This document shows positions 7,415 to 16,601 of a stretch of DNA of 64,000 nt, one piece after another. The stretch's first letter is position 1; every line of letters starts with the position of its first letter. The translations under genes were made by a program, and so were the position numbers. The notes beneath the pieces were generated by a model. That model had not been told where the DNA came from, made no database searches, and saw nothing but the letters and a program-made list of their open reading frames with translations. Location: positions 248,001-312,000 of the forward strand of contig DASXUQ010000002.1 in the NCBI GenBank assembly GCA_036504735.1, written 5' to 3'. This DNA comes from a bacterium (GTDB taxonomy: Bacteria; Electryoneota; RPQS01).

Positions 7415-10250
7415 ATTCGTCGCAACGTTGCCAGAGGATTCCTCTGCACTGAAGGTCTTCCTTGACGGCCTACAGAATCCTCTTTGGATTCCTGAGTTGC
7501 GACGACTCGGGTGGTTTGACATCCCGCCACAAGCTGAGCGCGATCCTGAAACCAAGGGAGTGCGCTATCCAACGTGGCCTGTGCTCCAGTATCTTGTGCG
7601 AATGGCCGAGAAAACCCCGGAAGATGTCTTTAATATCCTGCGGGGATTGCCGGAGACGGACAATCTCTCCATACGGTCGGCGGTGATAGACGCTGCACTC
7701 AAATTGCCCGCTGAGTACTCTGCACAACTGGCAGAGAGCAAGATCAAGTCTTGGTTGGTCCAAGGCCAGACATCGTGGTTCTGGCACCGCGAAAAGGCCG
7801 TGGACTTGATTGAGTACTTGGCAACGAGTGGCGAAAAGAAGGCTGCATTCAGTCTGTCAAACACTCTGCTCGAAATACATCGGGAAGATCCCTTCGGCGC
7901 CGTCGATCAGCTTAGCCAGCCCTATCATATGGATCCAGAAGCCAAAGGTTTGGTTGACGACTCCGTGTACGACAAGTGGTTGGACCGCATCGTGCCAGCC
8001 TTGCGAGGCATCGATGAGAACGGTGTCATAGAACTTATTATCGGACTCTTGAACAGCGCAATCAACTGCTCATTTTGGGCTGAAGACAAGCGGTTTCCGC
8101 ATGATAATTCTTATTTGTGGCGGCCAGCCATTGAGGACCACTCACAGAACCGCGAGCGCGGCATCCGAAACGCCCTGGTAGACGCTGTACGTGATATGGT
8201 GGTCGAAATTTGTGCCAAGAATCCGGAGCAGATTTGCCCGATGATCAAGCGATTAGAAGGTGAACAATGGATGGTGTTGCGACGGATAGCGCTTCATTTG
8301 CTTCGACTGCATTGGGTGGCAAATTCTGCCCTAACCGCGGAGCACGCATGTGACAAAGCAAACTTTGAGGAAGAGGATATTCGGCACGAGTATTCGGCCT
8401 TATTGCATGATGTTTTCGGCCAACTGTCACCCGACCAGCAGGCAAAGATTTTGGGATGGATTGACGCTGGACCCGAAACCGGACACTTGACACAGGGGCA
8501 GTCGTTTTTCTCTGGTGAGCCATTTACCCCGGAGCAAGTGCTTAACTATGTGGAGCAATGGAAGTTGGATCGCCTTGCGATTGTTTCCCATCACCTCGAA
8601 GGTGAAGCGCGCCAAAAATACGTTCATCTCGTCGAAAAGTACAAACAACCAGACCATCCCGATTTCCCGTATTATCTCAGCATGTCTGGACCTTACAGCC
8701 CATCAAGTCCCTACTCCGCCGACGAACTGTTCGCGATGAACGACAAAGATCTGCTACAGGCGCTGAGGGAGTACAGCGGAAACCGTCAAGATCCATTCGA
8801 GCGGCAGCGTGACTTAGCGATGGCTCTTCGCACCTCCATTGGGGCACACCCAGAGCATTTTGTGCCGCTTCTGAGTGAATTCCGCTCGATTCCCAAGGTG
8901 TATTTTTACTTCGTCCTCGGGGGCTTCACTGGGTCCATTCGGGACGGCATGACCGTAGATTGGGAGCCGCTTCTCGATTTCGCTAACTGGATCGTCACGC
9001 TTGGAGAGAGAGAGTTTGAAGGTGAGCCAAAGGAGGATCCCAGATGTCTGAGGCGTGACGCACGTGGCGAAGTGGCAGACCTTATCTCAAAGGGTCTCCA
9101 ACATCATTCCATTCCCATAAGATTTCGCGAACAGATTTGGCCAATGTTAGAACTTCTAAGCAGAGATGGTTTTGAATCCGGAAGCAAAGTCCTTATGGGT
9201 GAGGATTGGAATGATGTGTTTGCCCAGTCATTGAACTGCACACCCGGGAAAGCACTTCATGCTGTTGTGCAGTACGCTCTTTGGATTTTCAACAGTTTCG
9301 GGGAAGGGGTTAAGGAGGCATTTTCTGGATCACTCATTGAGGTGCAACCGATCTTGGAAGAGCATCTCTTCCAAAATGCTCGTGCACATCCCATTACACA
9401 CGCTGTGCTTGGCCAATGGCTCCCCTGGCTTCAGCTTATGGACTGCAAGTGGACACAAAAGAATTTGCAAGGGATACTGCCAGCTACCGATGATGGACGC
9501 CTTTACAGGAAAGCTGCATGGGACGCGTATATACGATACAACTCGGCTTATGATGACGTGTTTGAGCTCCTTCGGGGAGAATATGTTGCCGCTATTGAGG
9601 CAATGCCTCGAAGGGTTGAGCAATCGAAGAAGCGTGAGGACTACGTCACGCATCTTGTGGACCATGTCATGATATTTTACTTGCGGGGGTTGATAGATCT
9701 CAAGTCGCCGGATGATTGTCTTCAACGATTGTACCGTAAGGATAGGCCGGACATCAACGGACATGTCATGTCATTCATTGGCCGGAGTCTGAATAACGCT
9801 AAGTCTACGTGGAGGCCGGATCCTCTTGGCCGCGCGAAGCGGCTGTGGACGTACAGACTGACTGAAGCCAAGAAACAGACTCATAACCCCAAACGCACTG
9901 CTGAAGAGATGGCAGCCTTTGGTTGGTGGTACAGTTCAGAGCAGCTTGATACGAGGTGGGCCACCCAACAATTGGAAGCAGCCGTTGAACTGGCGGGTTT
10001 CCTTGAGAATGAATTTGATATTTTTGAACGGATCAGAACAGTCAGCGAGAAAGAGCCTGACTTGGGGCTTAAAGCTTTGACGGCCATTCTGAAATATGAC
10101 AAATGTGGGCGGTATGGCTATGAAATTCTCACCACCGGGAAAATCGTTGTACAGCGCGCGTTGAAATCGGGGCTCTCTAACAGGAGCGAGTTCCTTGTTG
10201 AGAAAATTTGCGAAAAGGGGTTTGTTGAAGCAAGGGAGTGGCTCAAGTAA
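7377..10250 (+). CDS. Uncharacterised large helical-repeat protein (957 aa), second gene of the cassette
   Basis: The protein is soluble, without signal peptide, and predicted almost entirely alpha-helical by composition. Trp-rich units recur: NPLWIPELRRLGWFDIP, YPTWPVLQYLVRMA, then HEAT/TPR-like amphipathic helices to the C-terminus. No Walker A, nuclease, protease or TIR motif is visible. The N-terminal NPxW...LGWF...P.WP.. pattern reminds me of helical-repeat regions in very large STAND-like NTPases of defence islands, but that is memory, not a search result. The start ATG lies inside the upstream gene (38-base overlap). Composition is lower in GC than the flanking genes, consistent with horizontal acquisition. 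A terminator follows 30 bases after the stop. Function unknown. Confidence 0.8.
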   Translation: MPSYKTLTKQQIEFVATLPEDSSALKVFLDGLQNPLWIPELRRLGWFDIPPQAERDPETKGVRYPTWPVLQYLVRMAEKTPEDVFNILRGLPETDNLSIRSAVIDAALKLPAEYSAQLAESKIKSWLVQGQTSWFWHREKAVDLIEYLATSGEKKAAFSLSNTLLEIHREDPFGAVDQLSQPYHMDPEAKGLVDDSVYDKWLDRIVPALRGIDENGVIELIIGLLNSAINCSFWAEDKRFPHDNSYLWRPAIEDHSQNRERGIRNALVDAVRDMVVEICAKNPEQICPMIKRLEGEQWMVLRRIALHLLRLHWVANSALTAEHACDKANFEEEDIRHEYSALLHDVFGQLSPDQQAKILGWIDAGPETGHLTQGQSFFSGEPFTPEQVLNYVEQWKLDRLAIVSHHLEGEARQKYVHLVEKYKQPDHPDFPYYLSMSGPYSPSSPYSADELFAMNDKDLLQALREYSGNRQDPFERQRDLAMALRTSIGAHPEHFVPLLSEFRSIPKVYFYFVLGGFTGSIRDGMTVDWEPLLDFANWIVTLGEREFEGEPKEDPRCLRRDARGEVADLISKGLQHHSIPIRFREQIWPMLELLSRDGFESGSKVLMGEDWNDVFAQSLNCTPGKALHAVVQYALWIFNSFGEGVKEAFSGSLIEVQPILEEHLFQNARAHPITHAVLGQWLPWLQLMDCKWTQKNLQGILPATDDGRLYRKAAWDAYIRYNSAYDDVFELLRGEYVAAIEAMPRRVEQSKKREDYVTHLVDHVMIFYLRGLIDLKSPDDCLQRLYRKDRPDINGHVMSFIGRSLNNAKSTWRPDPLGRAKRLWTYRLTEAKKQTHNPKRTAEEMAAFGWWYSSEQLDTRWATQQLEAAVELAGFLENEFDIFERIRTVSEKEPDLGLKALTAILKYDKCGRYGYEILTTGKIVVQRALKSGLSNRSEFLVEKICEKGFVEAREWLK

Positions 10251-10280
10251 CTGGTAGACGGCATTGCTGACAGGTGAATC

Positions 10281-10307
10281 GGCGAGCTTTGCGGTTCGCC
10301 TTTTTTT
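10281..10307 (+). terminator. Intrinsic terminator after the two-gene cassette
   Basis: A short stem GGCGAGC/GGTTCGCC (one G-T pair) with a six-base loop is followed by seven Ts. It closes the cassette on its right side. Confidence 0.75.
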
Positions 10308-10348
10308 GTGCGGGAGAACACGTGCCGACACAAGGAGCCGCTTCTACA

Positions 10349-10447
10349 ATGGTTTGCCCGCATTGTGGAGCCTTCATCCCGCATCCCTCTCCACACAGGG
10401 ATCAAAAGGTGCTGCCCACGAATATAATAACTGGCTGCATATGTTAA
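10349..10447 (+). CDS. Possible micro-ORF with CPHCG motif (32 aa)
   Basis: ATG at 10349 opens a 32-codon frame beginning MVCPHCGAFIP and ending in CIC before TAA. The CPHCG knuckle resembles half of a zinc ribbon, and AAGGAG lies 11 bases upstream. It could be a real microprotein, the decayed start of a zinc-ribbon gene, or chance. It sits between the cassette terminator and the trehalose operon. Confidence 0.2.
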   Translation: MVCPHCGAFIPHPSPHRDQKVLPTNIITGCIC

Positions 10448-10486
10448 GCTTATGTGCTCTTAGCCGAATTTAAGTCAGGATGGACT

Positions 10487-11137
10487 ATGCCTGAACCATT
10501 CGCTGTCAAGGACTGTGCTCTGATTGCCATTGCCACCGGGAGGCACGCGCGAAATCTGCGCGAACTTGCCGGGTATCTTTCCGAAGTTCCTTTAGGCAGC
10601 ATCTATCATCACTTCTGGGGCGGACGGCTGCATACACAGTTCGATGAGCCCGAATTCCAGAACGATTTTGCCGGATGGGTGCGGCATGCGCTGCATGATG
10701 AAGCGCTCTCCGAACGGTTAGGCATGCTCGATCCGACGCGCGTTTCCGATCTTGAAGCGCTGCGCGTAGAGCTGCTGGATATTCTCGATGAGAGTTTGAA
10801 TTCTCTGGAGAATCCGCCGTGGGCTCAGGCCGATCAACCCTTTTCCTTTGTGCGTTCCCAGCTTGTAATCTTCGATACCCAGCACCGCATCGCCGAGCCC
10901 GCAGGCCTCAAAGACATCGCGCCGGGCTTTACCGTGGGGACGATCTTCTATCACTTTATCGACGCGCGCCGCCGCAGGCCGGAAGGCATCGATGATTTTC
11001 GCGGCTGGCTGCTGGACTTCGGCGAGGAGTACAAATCGCTGATTGATCAACTGGCAGCGATTGATCCCTACTTCCGCTCGCTGGCCGAACTCAAAGATCG
11101 CCTGAGCACCGTCTTCCAAACTTACTTTGGCGGATAG
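10487..11137 (+). CDS. DUF5752 family protein, first gene of the trehalose operon
   Basis: About 216 residues. Two internally similar halves each carry a GS/GTIxYHHFxxxR-type segment (SIYHHFWGGRL near residue 40, TIFYHFIDARRR near residue 160). This matches what I know of DUF5752, a family often found beside trehalose or sucrose-type glycosyltransferases. No catalytic motif is known to me. I chose the ATG at 10487 because AGGA lies six bases upstream; the in-frame codon 33 bases earlier has nothing comparable. The stop is two bases before the TreT start. Context suggests a role in, or regulation of, trehalose metabolism, but this is inference. Confidence 0.75.
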   Translation: MPEPFAVKDCALIAIATGRHARNLRELAGYLSEVPLGSIYHHFWGGRLHTQFDEPEFQNDFAGWVRHALHDEALSERLGMLDPTRVSDLEALRVELLDILDESLNSLENPPWAQADQPFSFVRSQLVIFDTQHRIAEPAGLKDIAPGFTVGTIFYHFIDARRRRPEGIDDFRGWLLDFGEEYKSLIDQLAAIDPYFRSLAELKDRLSTVFQTYFGG

Positions 11138-11139
11138 CC

Positions 11140-12381
11140 ATGTTTACGTTGCTCGAACAATACCGCGACATTGTGGGCTCGGATGTGATTGACCATCTGC
11201 GCCAGCTCGCCACGCCGCTGGCCGGTAAGACTGTGATCCATGTCAACTCCACGCGCTATGGCGGTGGCGTCGCCGAGATTCTCTACCGCCTTGTGCCGCT
11301 GATGCAGAATCTGGAGATGGATGCCAGTTGGGAAGTGATCAACGGCACGCCGGAATTCTACCAGTGCACCAAGTCCTTTCACAACGCGCTGCAAGGCAAG
11401 AGCATCAAGGTGCCCGATCATTTGCTGCGCGCCTATGAAGAGGTAAACCGGCAAAACGCGGAGCTGCTGCGCGCCAAGCTCGAAGCGGCGGACATCGTCT
11501 TCATTCATGACCCGCAGCCGGCGCCGCTCTTGAAATACTGCGCCAATCGCAAAGGCAAATGGATCTGGCGCTGCCACATCGACGTCAGCCGTCCCTACCG
11601 CCCGGTGTGGAACTATCTACGGCAGTTCGTGGCGCCCTTCGATGCCAGCGTCTGGTCGCTGGCCACCTTTGCCCAGCCGCTGCCGCATGTGCAATATCTG
11701 ATTGCGCCCAGTATCGATCCCCTCGCCGAAAAGAACATGCCGCTCGATCAGGAGGAGGTCTCCTCCATCTGCACCCGGTTCGGCATAGACTGCTCGCGGC
11801 CGATGGTGGTGCAGGTTTCGCGGTTCGATGTCTTCAAGGATCCCTTGGGTGTGATTGACGCCTACAAGCTGGCAAAGCTCTCCGTACCCGGGTTGCAATT
11901 GGTGCTGGCCGGAAGCGGCGCGTCGGATGATCCGGAAGGGGAGGTAGTCTTGAAGGACGTGCTGGACGCGGCCAAGGGCGATGAGGATATCCACGTGTTG
12001 CTGCTGCCGCCCGACACTCACCGTACCATCAACGCCTTGCAGCGCGCGGCGGATGTGGTGATGCAGAAATCCGTGCGCGAAGGCTTCGGTCTCACCGTCA
12101 CCGAGGCCTTGTGGAAAGGCAAGCCGGTGATCGGCGGCAACACGGGCGGCATCCGCCTGCAGGTGATCGACCATCACACCGGCTTTCTGGTGCGCACCCC
12201 GCAGGGCGCGGCATTGCGGCTGCGCTATCTGCTGGACAATCGCGACCGGCTGCGCGCCATGGGAGAAAAGGGCCGCCGCTTCGTGCAGGAGAACTTCCTG
12301 CTCACCCGCCAGCTCAGTGAATATCTGACCATGATGGTGGCGGTGATTCACAATTTCGAAGAGCGGATCGAACTCGGATGA
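11140..12381 (+). CDS. treT: Trehalose synthase (TreT-like GT4 glycosyltransferase)
   Basis: 413 residues in the GT-B fold. The N-terminal HVNSTRYGGGVAEILYRLVP is typical of TreT, the enzyme that joins NDP-glucose and glucose to trehalose (reversible in archaeal homologues). The C-terminal domain has the GT4 donor site: VQVSRFDVFKDPLGVIDAY, then EGFGLTVTEALWKGKPVIGG with its conserved Glu. The start is two bases after the DUF5752 stop, and its TGA overlaps the OtsB ATG (ATGA). Having TreT together with OtsA/OtsB gives two potential routes to the same sugar. The alternative, a related sugar synthase with another acceptor, cannot be excluded from sequence alone. Confidence 0.85.
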   Translation: MFTLLEQYRDIVGSDVIDHLRQLATPLAGKTVIHVNSTRYGGGVAEILYRLVPLMQNLEMDASWEVINGTPEFYQCTKSFHNALQGKSIKVPDHLLRAYEEVNRQNAELLRAKLEAADIVFIHDPQPAPLLKYCANRKGKWIWRCHIDVSRPYRPVWNYLRQFVAPFDASVWSLATFAQPLPHVQYLIAPSIDPLAEKNMPLDQEEVSSICTRFGIDCSRPMVVQVSRFDVFKDPLGVIDAYKLAKLSVPGLQLVLAGSGASDDPEGEVVLKDVLDAAKGDEDIHVLLLPPDTHRTINALQRAADVVMQKSVREGFGLTVTEALWKGKPVIGGNTGGIRLQVIDHHTGFLVRTPQGAALRLRYLLDNRDRLRAMGEKGRRFVQENFLLTRQLSEYLTMMVAVIHNFEERIELG

Positions 12382-13202
12382 TGCTTCGGAATTCCTCCGC
12401 TGCTGACGGTCCGTGGACTGTGGTCGATGGTGTTCCGGATTTCTGGACACAGGTACGCGCCGCGCCGCATCGCCTGCTGGGTCTCGACTATGACGGCACA
12501 CTGGCGCCGTTTCACGTGATCCGTGAGGCCGCCGTGCCTGTGCCGGGAGTCAAGGAGACATTGCTTGCCATCCGCGATGAAACCGACACCACGGTAATCC
12601 TGCTCACGGGCCGGCCCGCCAAGCAGGTGCAGGCTCTGCTGGGCGCGGAGGTGAAGATTCCGATCATCGGCTCCCACGGCTCGGAAGTTTTGAATGCCGA
12701 CGGTTCGGTGCGCCTGCTGCCGCCGGAAATGCGCCAGCAGGACGGCCTCCGGCGCGCGTGGAAATCCGCCGTGGAAGCAGGCTACGGTAGCCGTCTCGAA
12801 AAAAAACTCGCCAGCATTGCCTTGCACACGCGCGAGGCTCCCGATGCGGCAGAGATCGAGACCACGGTGGAGGAGCGCTGGTGGCCGCTGACCTTCGATC
12901 ATAATCTGGAAATTCTGCGCTTCAACGGCGGCATTGAACTGCGGGCCCGTGGCCGCAACAAGGGCATTGCCTTTGCTGCGCACTTTGCCGCCATGCCATC
13001 CGGCACACTGCCCGTCTATCTGGGCGATGATGCCACCGATGAAGATGTCTTTCAGACGATCCGCTTGCGGGGCATCGGCATCAAGGTCGGTGATGGAATA
13101 TCGCCCACCGCTGCGGCCGGGCGGCTGTCCGGTCCTCCCGCCGTGCTGGATCTTCTGAAGAACTGGCGGCGCGCGCTGGCACCGTCCGATACATCAACCT
13201 AA
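12378..13202 (+). CDS. otsB: Trehalose-6-phosphate phosphatase
   Basis: A 274-residue HAD-superfamily phosphatase. The nucleophile motif is LDYDGTLAPF (about residue 35). IGSHGSEV marks the TrePP cap-adjacent region, and the acidic motif YLGDDATDEDVF lies near residue 215. It removes phosphate from trehalose-6-phosphate made by OtsA, encoded next. The start overlaps the TreT stop by four bases, with a second in-frame ATG directly following. The length is normal for bacterial OtsB. Function is well supported by motifs and by the operon. Confidence 0.93.
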   Translation: MMLRNSSAADGPWTVVDGVPDFWTQVRAAPHRLLGLDYDGTLAPFHVIREAAVPVPGVKETLLAIRDETDTTVILLTGRPAKQVQALLGAEVKIPIIGSHGSEVLNADGSVRLLPPEMRQQDGLRRAWKSAVEAGYGSRLEKKLASIALHTREAPDAAEIETTVEERWWPLTFDHNLEILRFNGGIELRARGRNKGIAFAAHFAAMPSGTLPVYLGDDATDEDVFQTIRLRGIGIKVGDGISPTAAAGRLSGPPAVLDLLKNWRRALAPSDTST

Positions 13203-13212
13203 GGATATTCTT

Positions 13213-14718
13213 ATGCCCCGTGAGATCAAGCGGCTGGTCGTCGTCTCGAACCGCCTGCCGGTAGTCCTCCAGAAAGATGAGCAGGACAACTGGCAGGTGA
13301 TTCCCGGCTCGGGCGGCCTTGTCACCGCGCTCAGTCCCGTGCTGCGCAATCGCGGCGGCCTGTGGATCGGCTGGCCCGGTGTGGACACGGACGGCTCGGC
13401 TGAAATCGCGGCCGTAATGCTGGAGAATGACCGCCGCTCCGGTTATCGATTGCTGCCGGTGGATTTGAATCCCACGGAGATCGAAAAGTATTACAACGGC
13501 TTCTCCAATGAAGTGCTCTGGCCGCTGTTCCATGACATGGTATCGCTCTGCCGCTTTGAACCCGAGTATTGGCCGGTCTACAAAGACGTCAACCGCAAAT
13601 TCGCCGATGCCATTGCCGCGTACACCAATCCCGAGGATTACATCTGGGTGCACGACTACCATCTGCTGCTCATCGCCTCCACCCTCAAGCAGATGAACGT
13701 CAACCGCCGCACGGGTTTCTTTCTGCACATTCCCTTTCCGCCGCTCGACGGTTTCATCAAGCTGCCGTGGCGCGGCGATGTGCTGCACGCCATGCTGGAG
13801 TATGATCTGCTGGGCTTTCAGACCATGCGCGACCTGCGTAATTTTCTCGAGTGTGTGCGGCTGCTGATGCCCAAGTCCCGCACCAGGGGCAGCGGCGCGG
13901 TGATCACGCTGCACACTCCCGAACGCGAGTTGCGCGTGGGCGCGTTTCCCATCAGCATCGACTTCAACGACTTTGTGCGCCGCGCCGGACAGCCGGAAAC
14001 CCAGCGCGAAGTCGAGCGTATCGAAGGCCTGATGCCGCAGACCAAGGTCATTCTTGGCCTTGACCGCCTCGACTATTCCAAGGGCATTCCGCTGCGGATT
14101 CGCGCCTTCGGTGAAGCTCTGGCCACCTATCCCGAACTGCGCGGCAACGTGGCGCTGTTTCAGGTGGTGGTGCCCTCGCGGCTCGACGGCGAACGCTATC
14201 AGCAGCTCAAAAAAGAGATTGACCGCCTGATCGGTGAAATCAACGGCAAATACTCCGAAGCGGGCTGGACTCCCGTGCATTACCTGTTCCGTTCGCTGAC
14301 CGACCGCGAACTGCTGGCGCTCTATCGCCGCAGTGATATTGCCCTGATTACTCCGCTGAAGGACGGCATGAACCTCGTCTCCAAGGAGTACTGCGCGTGC
14401 AGTCTGGATGACAACGGCGTGCTGATTCTAAGTGAGTTTGCCGGGGCCGCGGCGCAGATGAGGCAGGATGCGCTGCTGGTGAACCCGTTCGATATTCAGG
14501 GCGTGGCCGCGGCCATTCACCGCGCGTTTCACATGGACGCCGCCGAGCGCAAGGTGCACATGCGCCGCCTGCGTCGCGGCATTCAGCGCAGCAATATCTT
14601 CCATTGGGTCGACAACTTCCTCCGTGCCGCCATTGCCCGCACCATCAAAGACTTCCCCCGTCTCGAAGACTACGTCCCCGCCTTAGACACCGCCACCATG
14701 CAAAAGGAAGTGGCATAG
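13213..14718 (+). CDS. otsA: Trehalose-6-phosphate synthase (GT20)
   Basis: 501 residues with the full set of GT20 motifs: VVVSNRLPV at the N-terminus, GGLVTAL and [50 protein letters not shown] and LSEFAGAA. It transfers glucose from UDP- or ADP-glucose to glucose-6-phosphate to give trehalose-6-phosphate, the OtsB substrate. It begins 10 bases after otsB with AAGGA nearby. The operon ends with two hairpins between it and the convergent cytochrome gene. Trehalose would serve osmotic or desiccation protection, or carbon storage. Confidence 0.95.
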   Translation: MPREIKRLVVVSNRLPVVLQKDEQDNWQVIPGSGGLVTALSPVLRNRGGLWIGWPGVDTDGSAEIAAVMLENDRRSGYRLLPVDLNPTEIEKYYNGFSNEVLWPLFHDMVSLCRFEPEYWPVYKDVNRKFADAIAAYTNPEDYIWVHDYHLLLIASTLKQMNVNRRTGFFLHIPFPPLDGFIKLPWRGDVLHAMLEYDLLGFQTMRDLRNFLECVRLLMPKSRTRGSGAVITLHTPERELRVGAFPISIDFNDFVRRAGQPETQREVERIEGLMPQTKVILGLDRLDYSKGIPLRIRAFGEALATYPELRGNVALFQVVVPSRLDGERYQQLKKEIDRLIGEINGKYSEAGWTPVHYLFRSLTDRELLALYRRSDIALITPLKDGMNLVSKEYCACSLDDNGVLILSEFAGAAAQMRQDALLVNPFDIQGVAAAIHRAFHMDAAERKVHMRRLRRGIQRSNIFHWVDNFLRAAIARTIKDFPRLEDYVPALDTATMQKEVA

Positions 14719-14754
14719 CAGCACTTGCGCCCCCACTGTTTACGGACCATGCGC

Positions 14755-14785
14755 AGAAAGCCCCGGATCATTACCGGGGCTTTCT
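14755..14785. terminator. Bidirectional hairpin between otsA and the cytochrome gene
   Basis: A perfect 12-bp stem (AGAAAGCCCCGG and complement) with a 7-nt loop and T-rich sequence on both sides. Probably ends the trehalose transcript and may also stop the convergent one. Confidence 0.85.
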
Positions 14786-14808
14786 GCTTTGCATTTTCCA
14801 CAAAAGAG

Positions 14809-14842
14809 AAGGCGCGGGTGCTGAAGTTCCCGCGCCTTTTCC
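14809..14842. terminator. Second hairpin between convergent genes
   Basis: A perfect 10-bp stem (AAGGCGCGGG and complement) is followed by TTTT on the plus strand and TTCTCTTTTG on the minus strand, so it can act in either direction. It lies 30 bases from the cytochrome stop and is its likely terminator. Confidence 0.8.
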
Positions 14843-14871
14843 GTGAGGCATCCCGGTACTGAAGGAGACGG

Positions 14872-16284
14872 TTACTTCAGCAACAGGAGCTTTCCTGTCT
14901 GCACGCGCTCGCCCGCAGTCAAGCGTGCAAGGTAGATCCCGCCGGCAAGACCCCTCGCATCGAAAGCCACCGCGTAGCTGCCGCGTACGAGATGCTCATT
15001 GACCAGCACCGCCACTTCCTGCCCCAGTACATTGTACACGGCAAGCCGTGCGTGGCCGGCTGTTGACAGCACAAAGGGAACCGTCGTCGTCGGGTTGAAA
15101 GGATTCGGATAACACGGGCCAAGCGCAAAGACCCCGGGCACGGTGCTGATCAACCGCGCTGAAATCGAGGCCGGATGGGCAACATGAATATTCGTGGCAA
15201 AGGCCGACGCCCACTGCAACGAAGAATCCACGTGGCACTTCAAGCAGGCCACGTCGAGGGGAATCGCGCCGTGCCCTTCATCGTCCAGCCGCACAAACAT
15301 GGTCCCGCCGATGTTCACAAAGCTGGATTCCCGCGGCTGCGCTGTCACATTAATCGAGAAGAAGTGATCGCGCACGTCCGCCTGATACGGATTGAACGTC
15401 TGCCCCGAACGGTCCCACTCCGCCATGTGGCAGTCCTGGCATTCGAAGGTATCGTGAAACTGCACCTGATAGTTGGAGGTGTGGCAGTTGCTGCAGGTTG
15501 CCCCCGGCGTCACACCGCCCTGGTCATACACTACACTCTTGTGCGGGTTGTGGCACTGCGTACAGTCCAAAAAGGACATCGGCGAGTGCGACAACTCGTC
15601 ATACTGCTGATTGTTCGCCAGCCATCCCGCGCCGTCCTGCCGCGGACGGTGCAAGGAATCGCCGCGCGTGTGGCATCTTTGACAGGCCGTCAACGGCGCG
15701 CGGTCCAGGGAATCGGGATTCTGCGTGGCCACGTGCGCGCTGCCGGGACCATGACAGGCTTCACAGCCGATTCCCGGCTCCGCCCAGTTGCCCCACACTC
15801 CGGGCCGGTTCTGCCAGTGATGCGCCACGTCGGCCGAATCCGCCGCCACCGCGCCCGTGGTATGACAGTTCATGCAGAAGAACTGATAGGGACGGCGGGT
15901 CGTCGTCAAGGAATCGACATACACCATCTGCATCGTGCGGATATTCCACTGCGCCGGCTGATTGCCGATGGAGCCGGAGGAGATTTCGTAGCCCGCCGAA
16001 TCGAAGAACAGGGCCTTGTTCCAAAAGCCGCCGAGCACAAAGGACAACTGATTCCATGGGATGGCGTCCGGCGGATTGGCCGGCAAGTGCATCACCTCGG
16101 GAAACGGGTAGGTCGGCGGTGCGCCGCCCGTCACCGGATTTACCATATGCGCATGTCCGTGATTCACCCAATCCGCATGAACCGTGGAATGGCATGTATT
16201 GCAGGTCTGGGAGCCGACATACGTCCGCCCCACCGCCAGCAGGCTGACGGCCAACACTGATACACAAACCAGAAGCTTCCGCAT
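14872..16284 (-). CDS. Octaheme c-type cytochrome with type IX sorting domain
   Basis: A signal peptide (residues 1-19) precedes eight CxxCH haem-binding motifs: CNTCH, CMNCH, CEACH, CQRCH, CTQCH, CSNCH, CQDCH and CLKCH. Spacing and the CEACHGPG segment resemble cytochrome c554/octahaem-type proteins. The last ~75 residues are a type IX sorting domain (YPNPFNPTTTVPFVL to GKLLLLK), so the cytochrome should cross the outer membrane and be attached at the surface. AAAGGAG lies 10 bases before the ATG. The gene follows the nonahaem lipoprotein cytochrome with a terminator between them. Likely role: electron transfer at or outside the outer membrane; an enzymatic octahaem function is an alternative. 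No CxxCK active-site motif of nitrite reductase is present. Confidence 0.9.
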   Translation of the reverse strand: MRKLLVCVSVLAVSLLAVGRTYVGSQTCNTCHSTVHADWVNHGHAHMVNPVTGGAPPTYPFPEVMHLPANPPDAIPWNQLSFVLGGFWNKALFFDSAGYEISSGSIGNQPAQWNIRTMQMVYVDSLTTTRRPYQFFCMNCHTTGAVAADSADVAHHWQNRPGVWGNWAEPGIGCEACHGPGSAHVATQNPDSLDRAPLTACQRCHTRGDSLHRPRQDGAGWLANNQQYDELSHSPMSFLDCTQCHNPHKSVVYDQGGVTPGATCSNCHTSNYQVQFHDTFECQDCHMAEWDRSGQTFNPYQADVRDHFFSINVTAQPRESSFVNIGGTMFVRLDDEGHGAIPLDVACLKCHVDSSLQWASAFATNIHVAHPASISARLISTVPGVFALGPCYPNPFNPTTTVPFVLSTAGHARLAVYNVLGQEVAVLVNEHLVRGSYAVAFDARGLAGGIYLARLTAGERVQTGKLLLLK

Positions 16285-16601
16285 AGGCCGGCTCCTTTAA
16301 CAATTATGGACCGCCCGCAGACTTTTTTGCACACCACTAATATACGAACGCGCACGCGAGTCGCAAGTAAGTCATCAAAAAATCATGGACATAAGTGACC
16401 CCGCCCTTGTTTATCCATATGCATCTCAGAACTCCGCTATACATTAGGGCAAGAGGACTCCTCGCGGAAGCCTCGAGTTATCCACACGCAAAAAAAGAGC
16501 GGGACTGAAATTTCAGTCTCGCTCTTTCTTGCGCTCGGTTCAGGTCTTCACATCGGGGAATTGGGAATGATCTCTCATCCGCCATCCCACATCCGTCATC
16601 C
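16285..16601. other. Spacer between the two cytochrome genes
   Basis: About 320 bases. It holds the long palindromic terminator at 16494-16527, a short ATCC-rich stretch (16571-16600) resembling the iterated motifs after other leftward genes, and the presumed promoter region of the octaheme gene, in which I find no clear -35/-10 pair. Confidence 0.4.
16494..16527 (-). terminator. Palindromic terminator after the nonaheme cytochrome
   Basis: A 17-bp inverted repeat with no loop bases (AAAGAGCGGGACTGAAA with one G-T pair in the complement). Read leftward it is followed by a run of seven Ts. Confidence 0.85.

Noticed and set aside
6249-10454. Integrated mobile element with attachment sites around the lower-GC cassette
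   Set aside because: No integrase, transposase, flanking direct repeats or tRNA was found; only composition and isolation suggest transfer.
13081-14280. Leftward frame of about 400 codons opposite otsA
   Set aside because: otsA motifs are intact on the plus strand; the antisense product has no family features.
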